A DNA stretch of 45,089 bases, taken from Chloroflexota bacterium (GTDB lineage: Bacteria; Chloroflexota; Dormibacteria; Dormibacterales; Dormibacteraceae). Made by a program: the position numbers and the translations under genes. The stretch is taken from assembly GCA_005881025.1 (NCBI GenBank), contig VBFO01000001.1:1-45089 (forward strand), given 5' to 3'. Positions 9,167 to 16,172 of this stretch are shown here, piece by piece (position 1 is the stretch's first letter; each line of letters opens with the position of its first letter). Below the pieces are notes generated by a model. That model worked only from the letters and a program-made list of their open reading frames with translations. It was not told where the DNA came from and searched no databases.

Positions 9167-9888
9167 CCGACGCTGCGGTCACTGTCGAGCGGCTGCAGAA
9201 GACGCTCGGAAAGAAGGAGGTGCTTCACGGCATCTCGTTCATCGCCGGCAAGGGCGAGATCTTCGGGCTGCTCGGGCCCAACGGCGCCGGCAAGACCACC
9301 ACCCTGCGGCTCATCTGCACGCTTCTAGCGCCCGATGCCGGGTCGATCAACGTCCTCGGCTTCGACACGCGCACGGCGCCTTCAGAGGTGCGGCGCCGGG
9401 TGGGTGTGGTCACAGCCGAGATCGGGGTCTATCCGCGGCTCACCGCCCGCGAGAACATCGCCTACTTCGCGCGGCTCAGCGAAGTCATCGATGGCGATGT
9501 AAGGCCTCGCGTGGAGGCAGTGCTGGATCGCCTCGACATGCGCGAGTTCGCCGGCCAGCGGGCGGAGAGCCTCTCGTCAGGCCAGAAGCAGAAGGTGGCG
9601 ATCGCCCGCGCCATCGTTCACGACCCGGCGGTGCTGATGTTCGATGAGCCGACCTCCAACCTCGACGTGCTCGCATCCAAAGAGATTCGCGACTTCATGG
9701 TGGAGTCAAAGAATCGCGGTAAGTCCGTGATCTTCTCGACCCATGTGCTGCACGACGCAGAGCGCCTATGCGACCGCGTGACGATCATCCACGAGGGTCG
9801 CGTCGTCGCCACCGGATCCACCGCCGAGGTGCGCGGGGCCCACCGCGACCTGGAGCAGTCCTTCCTGAACCTCGTCCAGGTGAGCTGA
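9163..9888 (+). CDS. ABC transporter ATPase, NatA-like
   Basis: This 241-residue ATPase should power export by the permease encoded immediately after it. The motifs are complete: Walker A LLGPNGAGKTTTLR, signature LSSGQKQKVAIARA, Walker B VLMFDEPTSNLD, and the switch histidine in FSTHVLHDAE. The subgroup resembles NatA (Na+ extrusion) and drug-export ATPases of the ABC-2 type. The GTG start overlaps the preceding gene's stop (GTGA), and the stop shares one base with the next ATG (TGATG). The substrate is not determined; NatAB-like Na+ export is the best guess from the permease. Confidence 0.93.
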   Translation: MTDAAVTVERLQKTLGKKEVLHGISFIAGKGEIFGLLGPNGAGKTTTLRLICTLLAPDAGSINVLGFDTRTAPSEVRRRVGVVTAEIGVYPRLTARENIAYFARLSEVIDGDVRPRVEAVLDRLDMREFAGQRAESLSSGQKQKVAIARAIVHDPAVLMFDEPTSNLDVLASKEIRDFMVESKNRGKSVIFSTHVLHDAERLCDRVTIIHEGRVVATGSTAEVRGAHRDLEQSFLNLVQVS

Positions 9889-11024
9889 TGCGAGCGGCCT
9901 GGATCGTCTACCGGAAAGAGCTGGTCGAGATCCTCCGCGACCGGCGCACGCTGATCGCGATCGGCTTCTCAGCGCTGGCCACGCCGATCGTGCTCAGCAT
10001 CGTCACCCAGGTGTCCACTCGGACGGCAACGCAGGTCTACACGCTTGGCTACACGGGGACGATCCCGACAGGTTTGGACCTTCTCCTTACGTCTACCGGG
10101 CTCAAGCTCGAGAGGGTCGATGACCCCGCGGCGGCAGCCAAACGGCAGGTCGACCTGGCGGTGGCCTTTCTGCCCGGGGAGATCGACGAGTACTACGACC
10201 CAACACGCCAGAGCGCCCAGATCGCGGACGTCCGCCTGCAGGTCATTCTCGGTAACTACAACGCGGCCAAGGCCGCCGCGGCACTGCACGCAAAGGGCGT
10301 GGATCCCGCCATCCTCACGCCCCTGAAGGTTGTTCCGCATCCCCTCAGCTCGCCCGCCGCAGCGGCGCAGAACACGTTTCTCAGCTTCTTCCTGCCCTAC
10401 ATCCTGATCACCATGATCCTCACCGGCGGCTTCTCGGCCGCGCTCGACAGCTCGGCCGGCGAACGTGAACGCAAGACACTCGAGAGCCTGCTCCTCACAC
10501 CTGCTCCACGCAGCCGCGTGCTGCTCGGCAAGATCGCAGCGGTTACGACCATCAGCCTCGTGGCCGCCATCGCGGCGATAGCCTCGATGTTCATCGCGCT
10601 CTCGCAGGTGTCTCTGCCGAGCGAGGCCGGCATCTCTTCGCACCTCGCCATCAACCCGGTCGCGGTACCCGTCATGGTCATGGTCGCCCTGCTGATCGCG
10701 GTGAGCTTCAGCTCGGTGACCCTGGCGTTGGGGACGCTGGCACGCACATTCCGGCAGGGTCAGGCTTACGTGACGCCGCTGTACTTCATCACGATCTTCC
10801 CGGCCTCGATCATCCTTTTCATCCCGGACTTCAATCCGGGCCTGGCGTACTACCTGATCCCGATCCTCAACGCAGTGCTGGTGCTGCGAGAGGCAATCGT
10901 CCACAACGCCGTCGACTGGGCGGCGCTCGGCGTGACGACCTTCAGCCTGGTCGCCACCGGGCTCATCTCCTGGCTGGCTGCGCTGCGGCTTTTTACACGC
11001 GAGGCATTGCTTACACGGTCGTAA
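9888..11024 (+). CDS. ABC-2 type permease, NatB-like
   Basis: A 378-residue membrane protein with the ABC-2/NatB layout: one N-terminal helix (about 22-42), a large extracytoplasmic region of about 130 residues, then five or six helices from about residue 170. The juxtamembrane motif ERERKTLESLLLTPAPR is typical of NatB-like permeases, where ERKRKTLE-type sequences couple to the ATPase. The ATG at 9888 shares a base with the ATPase stop, and MRAAWIVYRKELVEILRDRRT is the canonical beginning of this family. It should form a homodimer with two NatA-like subunits. The transported molecule is unknown. Confidence 0.92.
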   Translation: MRAAWIVYRKELVEILRDRRTLIAIGFSALATPIVLSIVTQVSTRTATQVYTLGYTGTIPTGLDLLLTSTGLKLERVDDPAAAAKRQVDLAVAFLPGEIDEYYDPTRQSAQIADVRLQVILGNYNAAKAAAALHAKGVDPAILTPLKVVPHPLSSPAAAAQNTFLSFFLPYILITMILTGGFSAALDSSAGERERKTLESLLLTPAPRSRVLLGKIAAVTTISLVAAIAAIASMFIALSQVSLPSEAGISSHLAINPVAVPVMVMVALLIAVSFSSVTLALGTLARTFRQGQAYVTPLYFITIFPASIILFIPDFNPGLAYYLIPILNAVLVLREAIVHNAVDWAALGVTTFSLVATGLISWLAALRLFTREALLTRS

Positions 11025-11027
11025 GAT
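11022..11027 (+). promoter_or_regulatory. Candidate -10 (TAAGAT) overlapping the permease stop codon
   Basis: The TAA stop of the permease is also the first half of a TANNNT hexamer. Transcription from it would begin about five to eight bases before the start of the small membrane protein. The same stop-codon/-10 sharing is seen at 38192-38197. Confidence 0.3.
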
Positions 11028-11041
11028 CGACTGGGCGAGTG

Positions 11042-11326
11042 ATGGAAGATACCCGCTTACGCAGCCTGGACCGGGCCCGAATGAACGACATCTTTGCTCC
11101 TCTCGACGCCACCGAGCCGCTTCCACGGGAGCTCCTCATGGAAAGCCGCCGGCAGCGCAACGTTGGTCGCTGGGAGCTGGCGGGCGCGATGTGGCTGCCG
11201 ACATTGCTGCTCATCCTTGTCCTCGGCGGCTGGCTCAACCTCAGTGCCGGCCCGATGGTGCTCGCCGTCGTGATGTCCTTCGTGGCCTTCCTTCTGTTCG
11301 CCCTCCGCGGCCGCCGGCCTCGCTGA
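11042..11326 (+). CDS. Small membrane protein with two predicted helices, uncharacterised
   Basis: A 94-residue protein I do not recognise. The N-terminal half is polar and charged (MEDTRLRSLDRARMNDIF). It is followed by two hydrophobic segments, about residues 50-68 (AMWLPTLLLILVLGGWL) and 71-88 (GPMVLAVVMSFVAFLLFAL), and a basic end (RGRRPR). The likely topology is both termini in the cytoplasm. The start is ATG; a GTG codon directly precedes it. It lies 17 nt after the permease, so it may be an accessory of the exporter or have its own near-leaderless promoter. Confidence 0.7.
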   Translation: MEDTRLRSLDRARMNDIFAPLDATEPLPRELLMESRRQRNVGRWELAGAMWLPTLLLILVLGGWLNLSAGPMVLAVVMSFVAFLLFALRGRRPR

Positions 11327-11335
11327 GCCAGGGGC

Positions 11336-11341
11336 GATAAT
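11336..11341 (+). promoter_or_regulatory. Leaderless promoter -10 (GATAAT) for the thiolase
   Basis: GATAAT occupies exactly positions -12 to -7 relative to the GTG start of the thiolase at 11348, so transcription would begin on the start codon. There is no ribosome-binding site between them and no recognisable -35. Confidence 0.65.
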
Positions 11342-11347
11342 CGAGCT

Positions 11348-12511
11348 GTGACCCAGGCCGTGATCGTCGCGCTTGGCCGATCTGCGATCGGTCGAGCCCG
11401 CAAAGGATCGTTGGTTGACGTGCGACCGGACGATCTTGGCGCTCACGTTGTGACCAAGGTCCTGGAGAAGGTGCCCGAGCTCGACCACACCGACATCGAA
11501 GACCTCATCTGTGGCTGTGGACTCCCCGGCGGCGAGCAGGGCCACAACATCGGCCGCGTGATCTCCATCCTGGCCAGGCTCGACGTGCCCGGGGTCACGG
11601 TCAATCGCTATTGCTCTTCATCGTTGATGACGACGCGCATGGCGGCGCATTCCATCGAAGCCGGCGAGGGAGACGTGTTCCTATCGGTTGGTGTCGAATG
11701 TGTCTCGCGGTATGGCAGCGGCTACCCGGACGCGCCGGACACCTACAACTCAAAGCTGGTGCCCGGCAACACCGAGGAGTATCCGGACATCTACATCGCC
11801 ATGGGCCAGACCGCTGAGAACGTCGCCCGCCGGGAGAAGATCGGCCGCGACGAGCAAGACCGTTATGCGGTCAAGAGCCAGGCCGCCGCGGTCGCTGCGC
11901 GCGACAACGGCTTCTTCGATCGCGAGATCATCCCTTTCAAGCTGCCCGGCGGGGAGACGTTCATGAAGGACGATGGTCCTCGGCCCGGAACCACCGTCGA
12001 GGTGCTTGCCACGCTGAAGCCGGCCTTCCGCGACGACGGCACCGTCACGGCCGGAAACTCGTGCCCGCTGAACGATGGTGCGGCGGCCGTGGTCGTGATG
12101 TCAGATCGCAAGGCGAAGGAGCTCGGGATCAAGCCGATCGCCCGAGTGGTCTCGACCGGTCTGTCGGCGCTGGAGCCCGAGTTCATGGGCCTCGGGCCGA
12201 TCGACGCCTCGAGGCAAGCGCTCAAGCGGGCGAAGATGACCATCGACGACATCGACATCGTCGAGATCAACGAGGCTTTTGCGGCGCAGGTGATCCCGTC
12301 GGCGCGGGGCATCGGGGTTGATCCGTTCAGCGACAAGCTCAATCCTCAGGGTGGCGCGATCGCGCTCGGACATCCATTCGGCATGACGGGAGCCCGCATT
12401 CTGTGCACGCTGCTCAACGGCTTGCGTGACAAGGACAAGACCTTCGGGCTGGAGACGATGTGCGTGGGCGGCGGTCAAGGGATGGCGATGATCGTGGAGA
12501 GGCTGAACTAG
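11348..12511 (+). CDS. Thiolase (acetyl-CoA C-acyltransferase)
   Basis: A 387-residue thiolase that either cleaves 3-ketoacyl-CoA in beta-oxidation or condenses acetyl-CoA. The nucleophilic cysteine sits in VNRYCSSSL (about residue 88), the catalytic histidine in NPQGGAIALGHPFGMTGAR, and the second cysteine in CVGGGQGMAMIVE; EINEAFAAQ is the adenine-pocket loop. The length and the VNRYCSSSL motif are closer to degradative FadA-type enzymes than to PhaA. No fadB is adjacent, so the substrate range is open. The start is GTG with an exactly placed -10 upstream. Its stop overlaps, tail to tail, the stop of a small minus-strand gene (CTAG). Confidence 0.93.
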   Translation: MTQAVIVALGRSAIGRARKGSLVDVRPDDLGAHVVTKVLEKVPELDHTDIEDLICGCGLPGGEQGHNIGRVISILARLDVPGVTVNRYCSSSLMTTRMAAHSIEAGEGDVFLSVGVECVSRYGSGYPDAPDTYNSKLVPGNTEEYPDIYIAMGQTAENVARREKIGRDEQDRYAVKSQAAAVAARDNGFFDREIIPFKLPGGETFMKDDGPRPGTTVEVLATLKPAFRDDGTVTAGNSCPLNDGAAAVVVMSDRKAKELGIKPIARVVSTGLSALEPEFMGLGPIDASRQALKRAKMTIDDIDIVEINEAFAAQVIPSARGIGVDPFSDKLNPQGGAIALGHPFGMTGARILCTLLNGLRDKDKTFGLETMCVGGGQGMAMIVERLN

Positions 12512-12651
12512 GCGGGAGCCTTCGTATAGAACCGGCATGGCGGTGACTCCGCCGTGGTGTGGAAGTTCCAGTGCCGGCACCAGGCGGTGCCGTCGAACAT
12601 CCTGCAGGTGCCGCACGTGACCCGTGGGTGCTCCACGCGCGTCTTCTTCAT
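12508..12651 (-). CDS. Small Cys-rich protein (47 aa), possible metal-binding ribbon
   Basis: This short gene is easily missed. Translating the minus strand from ATG at 12651 gives 47 residues beginning MKKTRVEHPRVTCGTC and ending PPCRFYTKAPA. Four cysteines are spaced C-x2-C-x8-C-x13-C, with WCRHW and several histidines between them, as in small zinc ribbons or Fe-S proteins. It lies 38 nt after the ddn-like gene, at the distal end of the purine operon. Its stop overlaps the thiolase stop in the palindrome CTAG. No strong ribosome-binding site is seen. The cysteine pattern, aromatic content and tight fit between neighbours favour a real gene; function is unknown. Confidence 0.6.
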   Translation of the reverse strand: MKKTRVEHPRVTCGTCRMFDGTAWCRHWNFHTTAESPPCRFYTKAPA

Positions 12652-12689
12652 GTGATGCTCTGGCCGCTCGCCGGCAAAGGACGTCTTGG

Positions 12690-13115
12690 CTATCTCACCG
12701 GCTCCAGTGCAACCACAGGTATCTCGCGGCCTGTGAGCTTCTGCTGCCGGTCCAGGTACTCGACCACAGCCCCCAGGCGCTCGCGTTCGGCGCCTTCAGC
12801 CACACGGGCCCGCACCTCGAGCTTCTCTGGGCCGACCTCGATGGTGGCTTTGGGATCCGCGAGGAGGTTGCGCAACCACTTGGGATCCGATGGCGCGCCG
12901 TTGTTCGACGCGATCGCGACAAAGAGGTCGTCCGCGCGCCGGTAGCCGATGACCACGGTGCGCTCCAATCCCGTGCGGGCGCCGGTGGTCGTGAGCAGCA
13001 TCACCTGGCGACCGGCCATCTGGCCGGTGAGCACGCCGTGATTGGCCCGGAACTCCTCGACAAGCTTGAGGTTGAACTCCTTCATATCGGGCGGAATCTG
13101 AGGTCTTTCACTCAT
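12690..13115 (-). CDS. Ddn-like deazaflavin (F420)-dependent nitroreductase family protein
   Basis: A 141-residue protein of the split-barrel Ddn/DUF385 family, whose members use coenzyme F420 to reduce quinones, nitro compounds or other substrates. Typical landmarks are the GQMAGRQVMLLTTTGARTG segment, where the family's conserved LLTTTGRKSG phosphate-binding strand lies, followed by VVIGYRRADDLFVAIASNNG and the DPKWLRNLLADPKA segment. It starts at ATG 13115, nine bases after the purH stop, with CTGAGGTC as a weak ribosome-binding site, so it is probably cotranscribed with the purine genes. If correctly assigned, the organism makes F420. The substrate is unknown. Confidence 0.88.
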   Translation of the reverse strand: MSERPQIPPDMKEFNLKLVEEFRANHGVLTGQMAGRQVMLLTTTGARTGLERTVVIGYRRADDLFVAIASNNGAPSDPKWLRNLLADPKATIEVGPEKLEVRARVAEGAERERLGAVVEYLDRQQKLTGREIPVVALEPVR

Positions 13116-13124
13116 GACCTCAGC

Positions 13125-14648
13125 TTAGTGTTTGAAATGGCGGCGCCCGGTCATCACCATCGCGATCCCGGCTGAGTCTGCGACCGCGACGACCTCCCCG
13201 TCCTTGAGCGAGCCGCCGGGCTGGATCACGGCCGTCACTCCTGCCCTGATCCCCTCCTCCAGGCCATCGGCAAAAGGGAAGAAGGCGTCGGACGCCATCA
13301 CCGACCCAACGGCGCGCTCGCCCGCGCGGTGCGCAGCGATCTGCACCGCCTCCACGCGAGACATCTGCCCTGCGCCCACGCCGACCGCAGAGCCCTCTTT
13401 GAACATCACTATCGCGTTCGACTTCACGTGCTTCACTGCAGTCCAGGCATAACCGAGCTGCTCCCACTCGGCCTCAGTGGGTGTCCGCTTCGTCGCCACC
13501 GTGCAAGCGGCCCGATCGAAACCCTCACGGTCCCAGTCCTGGACGAGGAAGCCTCCTGGCACCGACCTCACGTCGAAGTCGAGCAGCACTTTTCGCGCCG
13601 GCTCGGCGACCAGCACGATCATCGACTTGCGTCGGGCCAGAACTTCAGTCGCCTCATCCAGGACCTCCGGCGCAATCACGACGTGGGTGACGATCTGGAC
13701 GATCTGCTCCGCCGTGGCCCGATCGAGCTGACCGTTGACTGCAACCACTCCGCCGAACGCGGAAACCTTGTCGCATTCATAGGCCATGCGGTAGGCGAGG
13801 GCCAGGTCGTCCGCGACCGCCAGGCCGCACGGGTTCGTGTGCTTGATGATCGCCACCGCCGGGCGATTGAAGTCGTTGACGAGCTGAAGCGCGGCCGAGG
13901 CGTCCTGGATGTTGTTGAAACCGAGCTCCTTGCCCTGGACCTGTTGCGCGCCGCCGAGACCTCCTGGGTCCGGTCCGAACCTGTAGAAAGCGGCCTGCTG
14001 GTGCTCGTTCTCTCCGTACTTGAGCGGTTGCGCAAGCCGCCCGGCGAAGGAAATCTCGGTTGGAAATCCCGGCGCGTCATGCCCTCGCATGTAGGCGGCG
14101 ATCCACGCGTCGTAGGCGGCCGTGTGGGCGTAGGCCTCCGCGGCCAGCCTGCGGCGGGCCGCTTGATCGGGACCGCCCGCATGCAGCTCCTCGAGAACTT
14201 GCGTATAGCGCTCGGGCCTCACCACGACCACCACCGACTCGTGGTTTTTGGCTGCGGCCCGGATCATCGCCGGCCCCCCGATGTCGATCTGCTCGACCGC
14301 CTCTTCGACCGTGACACCCTGCCGGTTTACGGTCTCGACGAAGGGGTAGAGGTTGCAGCACACGAGGTCGATCGTCTTCAGCCCGTGGCGCTCCAGCGCC
14401 GCCATGTGGTCCGGCTTGTTGCGCCGGGCCAGCAGGCCGGCGTGCACGCCTGGATGCAGAGTCTTGATCCGCCCGTCCATGATCTCCGGGAATCCCGTGA
14501 GGTCGGAGACCGGGTGCGCGTCCACCGCTGCGTCCACCAGAGCCTCGAGTGTGCTGCCTGTCGCATAGATCTCAAATCCCATGCGCTGAAGACCGCGCGC
14601 GAAACCCGCCAGCCCGGACTTGTCGCTAACCGACAGCAGGGCTCGCAA
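13125..14648 (-). CDS. purH: Bifunctional AICAR formyltransferase / IMP cyclohydrolase
   Basis: PurH performs the last two steps to IMP. The 507-residue protein has the N-terminal cyclohydrolase (ALLSVSDKSG, IYATGSTLEAL, DGRIKTLHPGVHAG, NLYPF) and the C-terminal transformylase (YGENEHQQAAFY, KHTNPCGLAV, SAFGGVVAVN, VKSNAIVMFKEGSAVGVGAGQMSR, ASDAFFPFADG). The Lys-His pair of the transformylase active site (KHTNPCG) is intact. The start is TTG at 14648, matching the normal RALLSVSDK N-terminus, with GAGGAAAGG just upstream as ribosome-binding site. It overlaps the end of purN by 23 nt. Confidence 0.97.
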   Translation of the reverse strand: MRALLSVSDKSGLAGFARGLQRMGFEIYATGSTLEALVDAAVDAHPVSDLTGFPEIMDGRIKTLHPGVHAGLLARRNKPDHMAALERHGLKTIDLVCCNLYPFVETVNRQGVTVEEAVEQIDIGGPAMIRAAAKNHESVVVVVRPERYTQVLEELHAGGPDQAARRRLAAEAYAHTAAYDAWIAAYMRGHDAPGFPTEISFAGRLAQPLKYGENEHQQAAFYRFGPDPGGLGGAQQVQGKELGFNNIQDASAALQLVNDFNRPAVAIIKHTNPCGLAVADDLALAYRMAYECDKVSAFGGVVAVNGQLDRATAEQIVQIVTHVVIAPEVLDEATEVLARRKSMIVLVAEPARKVLLDFDVRSVPGGFLVQDWDREGFDRAACTVATKRTPTEAEWEQLGYAWTAVKHVKSNAIVMFKEGSAVGVGAGQMSRVEAVQIAAHRAGERAVGSVMASDAFFPFADGLEEGIRAGVTAVIQPGGSLKDGEVVAVADSAGIAMVMTGRRHFKH

Positions 14649-15195
14649 GCCTTTCCTCCATCAACCTGATAGCGGCCGGAAGCAGCCGATACTCGGCCTC
14701 GTGCACGCGCCGGGTCAGGCTTTCGAGCGTGTCGGAGGACAGGATCGGTACCGCTTCCTGCACGAGGACTGGACCCGCGTCGAGCTCGCCAGTGACGAGG
14801 TGCACGGTGGCTCCCGTCCGATCGACGCCCGAGCGAAGGGCTTGCTCGATGGCATCCATCCCGCCGCCAAATTCGGGCAACAGCGATGGGTGGACGTTGA
14901 TGATCCGGCCGGAGAAGGCCTTCAGGAAGGGTTCGGCGTGCACGCGGTCGTAACCCGCATCAACGACCAGCTCGACGCGGTGCGCCCGGAAGAAGTCGCG
15001 CATGGCCGAATCCCGTTCGTCGTTCGAGGCGAATCGCTTCTGTGACAGCTCCCCGAGCGGAATCCGGCGCTCGCGCGCAAACGCCGCACCCCCGCATGAT
15101 GGCCGGTTGGTGGCGACGGCGACCACGTCGAAGCCGCGCTCCACCAGGTTGCGCAGGTTCGTGCCATGTCCGGAGACGCAGACGCCGATTCTCAG
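14626..15195 (-). CDS. purN: Phosphoribosylglycinamide formyltransferase, CTG start
   Basis: PurN transfers the formyl group of 10-formyl-THF to GAR. The catalytic motifs are present: NVHPSLLPEF (Asn and His) and TGELDAGPV (Asp). The first ATG/GTG/TTG in frame (GTG at 15144) would remove the conserved beginning of the fold. Reading upstream gives RIGVCVSGHGTNLRNL, the expected N-terminal strand and phosphate loop. The codon in front of it is CTG at 15195, overlapping the purM stop as CTGA, exactly as other genes here overlap as ATGA, GTGA or TTGA. So I infer a rare CTG start and a 189-residue protein. It overlaps purH by 23 nt. Confidence 0.93.
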   Translation of the reverse strand: MRIGVCVSGHGTNLRNLVERGFDVVAVATNRPSCGGAAFARERRIPLGELSQKRFASNDERDSAMRDFFRAHRVELVVDAGYDRVHAEPFLKAFSGRIINVHPSLLPEFGGGMDAIEQALRSGVDRTGATVHLVTGELDAGPVLVQEAVPILSSDTLESLTRRVHEAEYRLLPAAIRLMEERLASPAVG

Positions 15196-16172
15196 TGGAT
15201 CTCTACCCTGTCAGGCCCGGTCTGCCGCACGACCTCCCCCACGATCATCGCTCCTTTCTGAACGTCGTCCCGCGAACAGACAAGGACCATTCCAAGGCCC
15301 ATGTTGAACGTGCCGTTCATCTCGTCGTCGGAGACACGGCCGCGCTTGCGGATGAGCTCGAAGACCGGCGGCACCTGCCACGCGCGGCGATCGAGGCGGG
15401 CGCCCAAACCTTCGGGCAGGCAGCGAGGCAGATTGCCGAGGATGCCACCGCCGGTGACGTGCGCGCCCCCCTTCCAACGCATCGCGTTGAGCTCCTGCAG
15501 ATACGACCGGTGGGGCTCGAGCAAGACTTCGCCCAACGGCTTGCCCAGCTCAGGGAACACCCTCTTCAGCGGAACGTCTTCGAAAACCTTGCGCACCAGC
15601 GAAAAGCCATTCGTGTGGAGGCCGCTCGAGGGGAGGCCGACGAGGACGTCGCCCTCGCTGATGCTGCTCGTGTCAGGCCGCTGACCAGGCTCGATCCGGC
15701 CCACTATGAAGCCCGCCAGGTCATAGTCGCCAAGCGAGTAGACGCCGGGCATCTCCGCAGTCTCACCGCCCAGAAGGGCACACCCCGCAGCGCTGCAGGC
15801 CTCCGACATGCCCTCGATCAGCTGATTGAAGACGTCGGGTTCCAGCTTGCCCGTTGCGAAGTAGTCGAGGAAGAAGAGAGGCCTCGCGCGCGCGGTGGCG
15901 ATGTCGTTGACGCAGTGGTTGACGATGTCAACGCCGATGCCGCGATGCGAGGAAGCCGCAATCGCGAGCTTGATCTTGGTGCCCACACCATCCGCGCTGG
16001 CGGCGAGGTGGCTGCCGTCCGGAAGCGAGTACAGGCCCGCGAAGGGACCGACTCCGGCGGCGACCTCCCTGCCATGCGTGGCCGCGATCAGGGGCTTGAC
16101 GCGCTCCAGTGCCCGCTCGTACGCCTCGATGTCGACGCCGGCCGCGGCGTACGACAGCCCCTCCGCTGACAT
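15192..16172 (-). CDS. purM: Phosphoribosylformylglycinamidine cyclo-ligase (AIR synthetase)
   Basis: PurM closes the imidazole ring using ATP, giving AIR. The protein is 326 residues from the ATG at 16172, which shares one base with the purF stop (TGATG). Motifs are LAASADGVGTKIKLA, GVDIVNHCVNDI, LGGETAEMPGVY, GLPSSGLHTNGFSLVR and HVTGGGILGNLPR, all canonical for the PurM/PurL superfamily. A longer open frame upstream of 16172 only reads through purF. Confidence 0.97.
   Translation of the reverse strand: MSAEGLSYAAAGVDIEAYERALERVKPLIAATHGREVAAGVGPFAGLYSLPDGSHLAASADGVGTKIKLAIAASSHRGIGVDIVNHCVNDIATARARPLFFLDYFATGKLEPDVFNQLIEGMSEACSAAGCALLGGETAEMPGVYSLGDYDLAGFIVGRIEPGQRPDTSSISEGDVLVGLPSSGLHTNGFSLVRKVFEDVPLKRVFPELGKPLGEVLLEPHRSYLQELNAMRWKGGAHVTGGGILGNLPRCLPEGLGARLDRRAWQVPPVFELIRKRGRVSDDEMNGTFNMGLGMVLVCSRDDVQKGAMIVGEVVRQTGPDRVEIH

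Noticed and set aside
13329-14669. A 446-codon plus-strand open frame opposite purH, and similar long antisense frames at 7020-8504, 15042-16169 and 17470-18795
   Set aside because: All mirror well-supported minus-strand genes and have shadow-frame composition without motifs.
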